From Alphaproteobacteria bacterium (lineage in GTDB: Bacteria > Pseudomonadota > Alphaproteobacteria > RF32 > CAG-239): 64,000 bases of DNA. Location of the stretch: positions 1 through 64,000 of the forward strand of contig CAAGHP010000003.1 of NCBI GenBank assembly GCA_900769705.1, read 5' to 3'. The notes below the pieces were generated by a model. The model was given only the letters and a program-made list of their open reading frames with translations, was not told where the DNA came from and searched no databases. Below, in pieces: positions 35,256 through 43,100 of this stretch. Position 1 is the stretch's first letter. The number at the start of each line of letters is the position of its first letter. The position numbers and the translations under genes are program-made.

Positions 35256-35657
35256 ATGGAAAGTTACTCTATTTTTCCGCTTTTGTTGATGGTATATTTT
35301 GAAGTTATGGCTACCGGCTGTGCGGAGCTTCCCTACAAAACTAAAAAGCGCTGTCCTCTGCTTTCTTACGGAGCCTTGACAGGTATGACGGTTTTTATGG
35401 TATTGTTGGAAATCAATCTTTTGGTAAAGCTTGAACTGCCAGAAGCCGGTTGTTTTGATGCTTTGCTGTTTTGGCCTTGCAGCGCAATGTTGTTTGTGCT
35501 TACGTGCCTCGGAATGGTTGAAGTTCGTAAACGCCGCATTCAAAAGAAACTTAGTGCCATAGAATTTTGCCTGAGCGAAATCTTTTTGAGCTGTTCAATT
35601 CTGACATTTGTAGGTTATTTAATCTATCTGATGATAACACGAGGAACTATCCTTTGA
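35256..35657 (+). CDS. Small membrane protein, unknown
   Basis: 133 residues with about four hydrophobic stretches: IFPLLLMVYFEVMATG, LTGMTVFMVLLEINLLV, ALLFWPCSAMLFVLTCLGM and CSILTFVGYLIYLMI. A basic loop (EVRKRRIQKK) follows the third. No family recognised. It has a near-consensus promoter and a terminator of its own, but no clear ribosome site before the ATG. Confidence 0.6.
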   Translation: MESYSIFPLLLMVYFEVMATGCAELPYKTKKRCPLLSYGALTGMTVFMVLLEINLLVKLELPEAGCFDALLFWPCSAMLFVLTCLGMVEVRKRRIQKKLSAIEFCLSEIFLSCSILTFVGYLIYLMITRGTIL

Positions 35658-35664
35658 TTTTAAA

Positions 35665-35695
35665 AAGTCTGAGTTATAAACTCAGGCTTTTTTTA
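35665..35695 (+). terminator. Terminator
   Basis: AAGTCTGAG (35665-35673) pairs with CTCAGGCTT (35681-35689, one G-U), then TTTTTT. Confidence 0.85.
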
Positions 35696-35904
35696 ATGCA
35701 TTACGGAAATCCTCCGATTTATTTGGGCTGATTTAGGCGGGGTTTATTTATTTCGTAACTGTCCTAAAGACTTAAATTGAAAAGATGATAAACTTAATCA
35801 TAGTATTAAGCATTATTATTCATTTGTCCGAAATATATTATGATAAGGCGGAATTTTTAAGCTCCGCCTTTTGATATTTTTATGCAGACTATCTGTCTTT
35901 TGGC
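35696..35904 (+). other. Non-coding gap before eno with an isolated terminator-like hairpin
   Basis: No ORF seen. AAGGCGGA (35845-35852) pairs with TCCGCCTT (35863-35870) before a T-rich stretch. A weak promoter-like pair (TTGAAA and TAGTAT near 35777-35806) lies upstream. A small RNA of about 70 nt is possible but not shown. Confidence 0.3.
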
Positions 35905-35932
35905 TTGACATTAACAGAAAATAAACTAATTT
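35905..35932 (+). promoter_or_regulatory. Promoter of eno
   Basis: TTGACA (35905-35910), 16-nt spacer, TAATTT (35927-35932), about 40 bp before the eno ATG, which has an AGGAG ribosome site. Confidence 0.65.
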
Positions 35933-35970
35933 ATAGCCAACACTTAAAATTTTATGAATAGGAGAAAAAA

Positions 35971-37248
35971 ATGAGTGCTATTGTTGATATTCATGCCAGA
36001 GAAATTTTAGACTCTCGTGGTACACCGACCGTTGAAGCCGAAGTTGTTTTGCAGTCAGGCGCATTTGGCCGTGCTGCCGTTCCTTCTGGAGCTTCTACAG
36101 GTGTTCACGAAGCTGTGGAACTGCGTGACGGCGATAAATCCCGCTTTGGCGGTAAAGGCGTTTTGAAAGCTGTTGAGAATGTAAACGACAAAATTTATGA
36201 CGCTTTGGCTGGCTATGAAGCAGAAGACCAAATTGACATTGATAATGCAATGATTGATTTGGACGGCACCGAAAATAAAGGCAATTTGGGCGCAAATGCC
36301 ATTTTATCCGTTTCTTTAGCAGTTGCTAAAGCTCAGGCCGAAGAAGCCGACTTGCCTTTGTATCGTTACTTGGGCGGCACAATGGCTCGTACTTTGCCGG
36401 TTCCGATGATGAATATTTTGAACGGCGGCAAGCACGCAGATAACCCGATTGATATTCAAGAATTTATGATTATGCCGGTTTCAGCCGATTCTATTAAAGA
36501 AGCTATCCGTATGGGTGCTGAAATTTTTCAGACTTTGAAGAAAAACTTGAAAGCTGCCGGTCAAAACACCAATGTTGGCGATGAAGGCGGTTTTGCTCCG
36601 AATTTGAAATCTGCTGACGAAGCTTTGACCTTTATTGTAAACGCAATCAAAGACGCTGGTTATAAACCTGGTGAAGATGTTGTTTTGGCTATTGATGCTG
36701 CTTCTTCTGAATTTTATGAAAACGGCAAATATGAAATGAAGGGCGAGGGCAAATCTTATACCAATGCTCAGATGGTTGAATACTACAAAGGCTTGTGCGA
36801 CAAATTCCCAATCTTCTCTATTGAAGACGGTATGGCTGAAGATGATTTCGAAGGCTGGAAATTGCTGACTGTTGCTTTGGGCAACAAAATCCAATTAGTC
36901 GGCGATGATTTGTTTGTTACAAATCCGAAACGTTTGGAAATGGGCTTTGAAAAAGGTATTGCTAACTCTATCTTGATTAAAGTAAATCAAATCGGTACTT
37001 TGAGCGAAACAATGAAAGCTGTTGATATGGCTCAGCGTCATGGTTACACAGCTGTATTGTCTCACCGTTCAGGCGAAACAGAAGATACAACTATTGCTGA
37101 CATCGCTGTTGCTACAAACTGCGGTCAAATTAAGACAGGTTCTATGTCTCGTACTGATCGTATGGCAAAATACAATCAGCTGATTCGTATTGAAGAAGAA
37201 TTGGGCGATATGGCTGTTTATGCCGGTAAATCTATTTTGAAAAAATAA
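35971..37248 (+). CDS. eno: Enolase
   Basis: 425 residues. Converts 2-phosphoglycerate to phosphoenolpyruvate. Family motifs are all present: SGASTGVHEAVELRDGD (flexible active-site loop), GDEGGFAPN with the catalytic Glu, DAASSEFYENGKY, FSIEDGMAEDDFEGW and GDDLFVTNP (Mg ligands), LIKVNQIGTLSET with the catalytic Lys, and LSHRSGETEDTTIADIAV. The length is standard. Single gene with its own promoter and terminator; gpmI at 4.7 kb provides the preceding step. Confidence 0.98.
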   Translation: MSAIVDIHAREILDSRGTPTVEAEVVLQSGAFGRAAVPSGASTGVHEAVELRDGDKSRFGGKGVLKAVENVNDKIYDALAGYEAEDQIDIDNAMIDLDGTENKGNLGANAILSVSLAVAKAQAEEADLPLYRYLGGTMARTLPVPMMNILNGGKHADNPIDIQEFMIMPVSADSIKEAIRMGAEIFQTLKKNLKAAGQNTNVGDEGGFAPNLKSADEALTFIVNAIKDAGYKPGEDVVLAIDAASSEFYENGKYEMKGEGKSYTNAQMVEYYKGLCDKFPIFSIEDGMAEDDFEGWKLLTVALGNKIQLVGDDLFVTNPKRLEMGFEKGIANSILIKVNQIGTLSETMKAVDMAQRHGYTAVLSHRSGETEDTTIADIAVATNCGQIKTGSMSRTDRMAKYNQLIRIEEELGDMAVYAGKSILKK

Positions 37249-37270
37249 TTTAAAATAGTTTGAATTGCAA

Positions 37271-37302
37271 AAAAAAGGAGTGTTATGTACACTCCTTTTT
37301 TG
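37271..37302 (+). terminator. Terminator of eno
   Basis: GGAGTGT (37277-37283) with ACACTCC (37289-37295), flanked by A- and T-runs. Confidence 0.9.
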
Positions 37303-37326
37303 CTTATAGGAAAAAGTTTATTTTTC

Positions 37327-37355
37327 TTGCATTTAATCTAAATCCTTTTTATAAT
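37327..37355 (+). promoter_or_regulatory. Promoter of the type 2 leader (copy A)
   Basis: TTGCAT (37327-37332), 17 nt, TATAAT (37350-37355). TATAATTTT is kept at the same distance from the leader in copy B (48709-48714). Transcription should begin near 37362. Confidence 0.75.
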
Positions 37356-37361
37356 TTTAGT

Positions 37362-37553
37362 GCATTGAAAAATGCAGGGCGTCGAAAACCCTTTATCTGT
37401 ATAGTCGCTTGAGCATAAACGACTTAAAATTTTGTATGCCGATTTCCGTTGGACGGATGTCGGCTAAATAAGGTTACGCGCTGAATAAGCCGAGCCGTTT
37501 ATACAGATACGGTTTTCGAACATCCGCCCGCTATTTCCAGCGGGTTTTGTTTT
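37362..37553 (+). promoter_or_regulatory. Type 2 structured leader RNA with terminator (copy A)
   Basis: Stems read by eye: TGCATT/AATGCA 5' hairpin (37362-37376); P1 GGGCG 37377-37381 with 37525-37529; P2 GAAAACC 37384-37390 with 37511-37517; P3 ATCTGTATA 37395-37403 with 37500-37508; P4 AGTCG 37403-37407 with 37420-37424; P5 GCCGA 37438-37442 with 37460-37464 and inner TCCGT/ACGGA. The terminator is CCCGCT 37527-37532 with AGCGGG 37539-37544, then TTTTGTTTT. P1 and the terminator share CCC (37527-37529), so they exclude each other. The prepilin ATG lies 25 nt further on. No match to a known riboswitch class is recognised. Confidence 0.78.
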
Positions 37554-37578
37554 AGGTAACAAATTGGAGTTTGAAAAT

Positions 37579-38691
37579 ATGTGTAAGTTAAAAAACAGAA
37601 AAATCTATCGTTTTTTCGCCGTCATCTTTGGACTTGTCCCGAAGATCTGGTCGCAGCAAGTGACTAACCTAGTCAATAAATTTGCTATATTATTCAAAAG
37701 GAGTATGTTCAGTCAAGATTGCCGGAACAGACTGTGCGCCATGTCCGGCAATGACAGTAAAAGACGCAGGCTTAATACTTGTTGCAGCGTCTTTAACGCC
37801 ACTACTTTCAACGTCATGCTTGCGTGTGAGCATAGCGAACTATCGCGAGCATCCAGGAATAAAATGGCAATATTTTTAAATGCAGCAAACAGTATAACCT
37901 CTCGTCTATTCTCCGTCACGTCCGAGAATGACTGGTGTATGGGATGTTGGCTTGGTGTTTGTTGCAATAGTTTTAATACCCCTCACTTGGCGCTGTTGCG
38001 CCACTCTCTCCCTCAAGGGGCAAGAGAAAATGGCCGAAGCATGATAGAAATGCTGGGCGTACTTGTCATTATCGGGGTGTTGTCTGTTGGAGGTATCGCA
38101 GGCTACTCCAAAGCGATGGAAAAGTTTAAGGTCAACAAAATTATAAATGAATATAGTGTTATGTTGGCAGGAATTGTGGAGCATGCCGATGATTTGGGGC
38201 GTAACTCCTATCGTAAAAAGAGTGGTTATTTTGGCGAAGGTTTGGTTGATTGGATTGAAGGGATGAATTTGGTTCCGGCAACATGGCATAGAATTAACGA
38301 TATCGCAATGTCTGACAGTTCTGGAAACGTGGTGCAATGGTACAAAGCTGATAATAGATTGGCTGTAGATTTTTATTTAGGCGGATGGCAGGAAGACAAA
38401 AGCCAAAGTTATAGCGGATGGCTTGATGGTAAAGCTTCTGCCTCTTTTTCTCCCAAGCTTTGCGTGGATATGTTTGAAAGTTTGGTCCAACATATGCATC
38501 ATGTTTTGTATGAAGCAAATACTTTTAATTCTAAACAAAGCGGTAAAGGAGTAGTTTTTCTGGGAGACAGTATTTGCGGCTCAGAAAATAAAAAATGTTT
38601 AAGTGCGGCTAAGTTGGCTGATTTTCATCAGGCTTGTCAAGTTTGTGACGCTACCGGAGTTTGTGCCATAACATTATGGTTTCAGCTTTGA
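37579..38691 (+). CDS. Prepilin-like protein with 152-residue mosaic pre-sequence
   Basis: 370 residues from the ATG at 37579 (MCKLKNRK; GGAG 9 nt upstream). The prepilin motif NG/RSMIEMLGVLVIIGVLSVGGIAGYSKAM starts at residue 151, so peptidase cleavage would leave a 218-residue mature protein close in size to its paralogues. It ends with the conserved HQACQVCDATGVCAI. The pre-sequence is Cys/Arg/Asn-rich without hydrophobic plan and corresponds to several palindromic DNA elements joined in frame. An internal ATG (SMIE) would lose the cleavage site. Mature domain function unknown. Confidence 0.78.
   Translation: MCKLKNRKIYRFFAVIFGLVPKIWSQQVTNLVNKFAILFKRSMFSQDCRNRLCAMSGNDSKRRRLNTCCSVFNATTFNVMLACEHSELSRASRNKMAIFLNAANSITSRLFSVTSENDWCMGCWLGVCCNSFNTPHLALLRHSLPQGARENGRSMIEMLGVLVIIGVLSVGGIAGYSKAMEKFKVNKIINEYSVMLAGIVEHADDLGRNSYRKKSGYFGEGLVDWIEGMNLVPATWHRINDIAMSDSSGNVVQWYKADNRLAVDFYLGGWQEDKSQSYSGWLDGKASASFSPKLCVDMFESLVQHMHHVLYEANTFNSKQSGKGVVFLGDSICGSENKKCLSAAKLADFHQACQVCDATGVCAITLWFQL
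37616..38030 (+). repeat. Mosaic of in-frame palindromic elements inside a prepilin gene
   Basis: At least four palindromic units: ATCTTTGG...CCCGAAGAT (37622-37648), ATTGCCGGAACA...TGTCCGGCAAT (37718-37752), ATTCTCCG...CGAGAAT (about 37907-37930), and TTGGCGC/GCGCCA followed by CCCTCAAGGGG (about 37987-38020). The first resembles palindromic repeats widely scattered in alphaproteobacterial genomes (familiar to me in translation as VIxGLxPKI). None breaks the frame. Confidence 0.65.
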
Positions 38692-38695
38692 GAGT

Positions 38696-38742
38696 GAAAT
38701 ATAAAGGCCGATGTTCTGTATAGCCGGCTTTTATATTTATGA
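38696..38742 (+). terminator. Imperfect hairpin after the prepilin gene
   Basis: AATATAAAGGCC and GGCTTTTATATT (about 38699-38735) can pair with small bulges. The T-run is embedded in the stem, so a terminator is only probable. Confidence 0.45.
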
Positions 38743-38800
38743 AATACTACAGTAAATTAAAGACGCTGTCTGACATTTCAGTTATAAAGCTAAGTTTGGA

Positions 38801-39238
38801 TTATTTTCTGTCTTCAGGTTCCCACGGGAAGTTTATCCATAATCCCATAGGCTCGGATATTGGAAAATAATCCGGCTTAATTTTTGGATTCTTATTTATA
38901 AGGGTGTAGATTTGTGCCAAAGGATATTTGCTGCGTAAATATTGTACGGTTTCACCGCTGTCGCACAAATCGTCAATAATATAAGTGTTGACGTTGTTCG
39001 GAATTTCATCTAAAGTAGTATCAATCATTTCAGACTGGGCTTTGCTTTCATCGCTGTATGAAGAAAGACGTATAAAGCGAATATCTTTATGTTTGAGATA
39101 GTGAGAAATAATTGTGGCTGGTACAAGCCCGCCGCGGGAAACAGCCGCTAAAACAAAGTTGTTTGGTGAGCGTTCTTTGATTTTTTGGGCAATCATAAAG
39201 CAGGCATTATCAACTTGAGCTTGGGTAATTTCTTTCAT
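38801..39238 (-). CDS. gpt: Xanthine-guanine phosphoribosyltransferase-like (Gpt)
   Basis: 145 residues. Type I PRTase with AVSRGGLVPATIIS (as in Gpt), RLSSYSDE, the PRPP loop TYIIDDLCDSGETVQYL, and WINFPWE near the C-terminus, which mirrors the base-binding end of Gpt. It salvages xanthine, guanine or hypoxanthine with PRPP. Base preference cannot be read from the sequence. GGAG lies about 9 nt before the ATG. Confidence 0.82.
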   Translation of the reverse strand: MKEITQAQVDNACFMIAQKIKERSPNNFVLAAVSRGGLVPATIISHYLKHKDIRFIRLSSYSDESKAQSEMIDTTLDEIPNNVNTYIIDDLCDSGETVQYLRSKYPLAQIYTLINKNPKIKPDYFPISEPMGLWINFPWEPEDRK

Positions 39239-39297
39239 AGTATTATCTCCAATAAATTAAATAATGCTCTGCTTTATAGCAATTGCGGATTTAATCG

Positions 39298-39843
39298 TCA
39301 ATATGTTTGTTGCTCTCTTGTTTGCGGTAGGCGGCAGAATTTGCGAAAATATAAATATTCGGCGATGCTTAGTACGCCGAATGCAAAAATATAAAAACCG
39401 ACATAAAGCACCAAAACCGCTTCGCCGAATGACTGATATGACAAAATTAAAAAGGCGAGTATAATGCCTAAAATACCGCTGAATACGCTCCAGCCCCAAG
39501 GCAGTCCGAGCTTTTTGATATCTAAACCGCCGGAAATTTGCATAACACCGGTAGCCAAAAACCAAAAGGCGAATAAAATCGGCAAAGTCTGCACGGTTAA
39601 GCCAAGGTTGGTCAGTAAAATCAAACCGATAAACAAATCTAATAAGCCGACCACAAAATACCAGCCGGAATATTCGCTGAAAGAAAAGGTAATGTAGCCG
39701 CAACCTAGCAAAAATACGGCTCCGCCGAAATATATTGCCATGGCATAAAGCGACGACAGCGGGTTAGCCCATACTACAATTCCTAAAATCAACATAATTA
39801 TGCCGGAAATCAAGTGCCATATACTGCATCTTCTGTCTTTCAT
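39298..39843 (-). CDS. HdeD/DUF308 family membrane protein
   Basis: 181 residues with six short hydrophobic helices in three similar hairpins, starting WHLISGIIMLILGIVVWANPLSSL, the HdeD signature (GxxxIxxGIxxxxxP). In E. coli HdeD is linked to acid resistance; the molecular role is not settled. AAAGGAG lies 8 nt before the ATG. Single gene. Confidence 0.82.
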   Translation of the reverse strand: MKDRRCSIWHLISGIIMLILGIVVWANPLSSLYAMAIYFGGAVFLLGCGYITFSFSEYSGWYFVVGLLDLFIGLILLTNLGLTVQTLPILFAFWFLATGVMQISGGLDIKKLGLPWGWSVFSGILGIILAFLILSYQSFGEAVLVLYVGFYIFAFGVLSIAEYLYFRKFCRLPQTREQQTY

Positions 39844-39927
39844 CTATTTTCTCCTTTATTGAAAAAATTACTCAGTCTGGACGTATGATTTTTTTGCCGA
39901 AAAACAAGAGGAAATAAAAGAAAAATG

Positions 39928-39956
39928 TTGCAAAACAAATAGGATAAGTCTATAAT
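39928..39956 (+). promoter_or_regulatory. Promoter of rpoBC
   Basis: TTGCAA (39928-39933), exactly 17 nt, TATAAT (39951-39956). The start near 39963 gives a 5'UTR of about 186 nt. Confidence 0.75.
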
Positions 39957-39962
39957 CCAACC

Positions 39963-40148
39963 AGTTTAAAGCATGCGGATGGAAATCCGTGCGCCTATTA
40001 TTTGGTAAATATAGCCGAGAGTGTGGATTTATCAGTGGTTTGGCTATATTTAAATTAAACGTTTTTTAAAGTTTAACCTTCTGCGGACGGGATTGAAATT
40101 TTTTTTCATAAGAATTGCCGTAGAATCAAAATGTTAGAGGAAATATAC
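39963..40148 (+). promoter_or_regulatory. Structured 5' leader of rpoB
   Basis: Two hairpins: GCATGCGGAT/ATCCGTGCGC (39971-39994) with GGAA loop, and a 10-bp AAATATAGCC/GGCTATATTT stem (40007-40016 with 40042-40051) around a 25-nt loop. A small TTAAAC/GTTTAA hairpin (40056-40076) follows. No clear T-run terminator. Nothing codes in the 305-bp gap. Confidence 0.5.
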
Positions 40149-43100
40149 ATGAAAGAGTCTTATACGGAGAAAAAGCGTGTAAGAAAAAATTTCGGCCGAA
40201 TCGAAGCTGTTGCTGATATGCCGAATTTAATTGACGTTCAAACCGGCTCTTATTCAAGCTTTATTAACAATGTAGACGCTAACGGCGAGCATTGTGAGTT
40301 TGGCTTGGAAGAAGTTTTCAAATCTATTTTCCCGATTACCGATTTTTCCGGCAACGGCGAATTGGAATTTGTAAAATATGTTTTGGAAGAGCCAAAATAC
40401 GATGTTGAAGAATGCTTAAAGCGTGATATGACATACGCTGCTCCGATTAGAGCAACTTTGCGTTTGGTAGTTTGGGATGTTGATGAAGCCACCGGCGCTA
40501 AATCTATTCACGATATTAAAGAGCAAGATGTTTATATGGGCGATATCCCGTTGATGACGGATAAAGGTACGTTTATTTTCAACGGTACCGAACGCGTTGT
40601 TGTTTCGCAGATGCACCGTTCTCCGGGCGTGTTCTTTGATAGTGACGGCGGCAAAACCATTTCATCGGGTAAAAAGCTGTTTTCTGCCCGCATTATTCCG
40701 TATCGCGGTTCTTGGCTTGATTTTGAATTTGATGCCAAAGATTTGGTTTATGCTCGTATTGACAGACGCCGCAAACTGCCTGTAACTTCTATTTTCTATT
40801 CTCTGTACTCCAAAGAAACAGAAGAAAAAGCCGCTGAATTGGCTAAAGAAGGCAAGACTATTGAATTGTCTGATGTAAAAGGTATGGATAAAGAAGAAAT
40901 TTTGAATTACTTCTATGATACCGAAACTTATTTGGCAGACAAGAAAAACTGGAAGATGAAGTTTGAACCTTCTCGTATGAAAGGTGTAAAATTTAATTTT
41001 GCTTTGATTAACGCTGCCAACGGTGAAACTGTTTGGGACGCCGGTAAAAAATTGACTCCGAGATCTGCTCAGAAATTGGCAGATGACGGTTTGGAATACT
41101 TTATTGTTTCTAAAGACCAGATGTATGGCAAATTCTTGGCCAAAAACATTGTAATTGCTAAAACAGGTGAAGTTTTGGCTGAAGCCGGTGATGAAATCAA
41201 CGAAGATTTGATGAATACTTTAGCTGAAAATAAAATCAAATCCGTTGAAACCCTGTTTGTTGACGGTTTGAATGTAGGTGCTTATATCCGCAATACTTTG
41301 GCTGCAGATAAAAACAAGACACGTCAGGAAGCTTTGTTTGATATTTATCGTGTAATGCGTCCGGGTGAACCGGCTACATACGAAGCTGCAGATGCTTTGT
41401 TCCATCAGCTGTTTTTCGATTCGGAACGCTATGACTTGTCTGCTGTTGGCCGTGTTAAAATGAACGCATCATTGGATATTTCTTTTGATGAAGCTCCGGA
41501 TACAGTTCGTATTTTGCGTAAAGATGATATTTTGCGCATTATCAAAAAATTGGTTGCAATCCGCGACGGTAAAGGCGAAGTTGATGATATTGACCACTTG
41601 GGCAACCGCCGTGTCCGTTCTGTCGGCGAACTGATGGAAAATCAATACCGTATGGGTTTGCTGCGCATGGAACGTGCCATTAAAGAAAAAATGAGTGCTG
41701 AAATCTTGAATAATGTTAAGCCTCAAGATTTAGTAAATGCAAAGCCGATTGCTTCTGTTATCAGAGAGTTTTTTGGCTCTTCTCAGCTGTCACAATTTAT
41801 GGATCAGAACAACCCGTTGTCAGAAATTACACACAAACGCCGTTTGTCTGCCTTGGGCCCAGGTGGCTTGAGCCGTGATCGTGCCGGATTCGAAGTGCGC
41901 GATGTGCACCCGACTCACTATGGTCGTATCTGTCCTATTGAATCTCCGGAAGGTCCGAACATCGGCTTGATTAACTCACTTTCTACATATGCTCGTGTAA
42001 ACAAATATGGCTTTATTGAATGCCCATACCGCAAAGTTGTCGACGGCGTGGTTACTTCTGATGTTGTATATTTGTCTGCCGATGATGAAGGTAAGGTTGT
42101 TATCGCCGAAGCTAATGCTAAAGTAGATGACAGCGGTCACTTTGTGAACGATTTAATTACCTGCCGCCGCGGTGGTGAAGTAGAATTTGATAAACCGGAA
42201 AACATTAACTATATCGACGTTTCTCCTAAACAGTTAGTTTCTGTGGCTGCGGCTTTGATTCCATTCTTGGAAAACGATGATGCTAACCGTGCGTTGATGG
42301 GTTCAAACATGCAACGTCAAGGCGTGCCTTTGCTGCGTTCGGAAGCTCCGTTGGTCGGTACCGGTATTGAAGCTACTGTGGCTAAAGATTCCGGTGCTAC
42401 TTTGGTGGCAAAATATGACGGTGTGGTTGATGCTGTAGATGCTAACCGTATTGTGATTCGCTCTAAAGACAGCGATGCTCACAACGTTGGTGTTGAAATT
42501 TACAAACTGTCTAAATTCCGCCGTTCTAACCAAAATACCTGTATTAACCAAGTTCCTTTGGTGAAAGTAGGTGACGAAGTTAAAAAAGGCGATATAATTG
42601 CCGACGGCCCTTGTACAAACCTGGGTGAATTGGCTTTGGGTAAAAATCTGCTTGTAGCCTTTATGCCTTGGAACGGTTTGAACTACGAAGACGCTATTTT
42701 GCTTTCTGAAAGAATTTCCCGCGATGATGTTCTGACTTCTTTGCACATTGAAGAATTTGAAGTTATGGCTCGTGATACAAAGTTAGGTCAAGAAGAAATA
42801 ACCCGTGATATTCCAAACGTTGGTGAAGATGCATTGCGTAATTTGGATGAAGCCGGTATCGTTTATGTTGGCGCACATGTAAAAGCCGGCGATATTTTGG
42901 TTGGTAAAGTTACCCCGAAAGGCGAATCTCCGGTTACCCCGGAAGAAAAATTACTGCGCGCGATTTTTGGTGAAAAAGCCAGCGATGTTCGCGATACTTC
43001 TTTGCGTGCACAACCTGGTATTGACGGTATTGTCGTAGATGTTCATATTTTCTCCCGCCGCGGTGTGGAAAAAGATGAACGCGCTTTGGCTATTGAACAG

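Noticed and set aside
37362..37553. Integron attC site or MITE as explanation of the type 2 leader
   Set aside because: The outer inverted repeat looked mobile-element-like, but there is no attC core pair or target duplication. The internal stems covary and the unit always ends in a terminator just before a prepilin start. Mobility of the whole unit is still possible.
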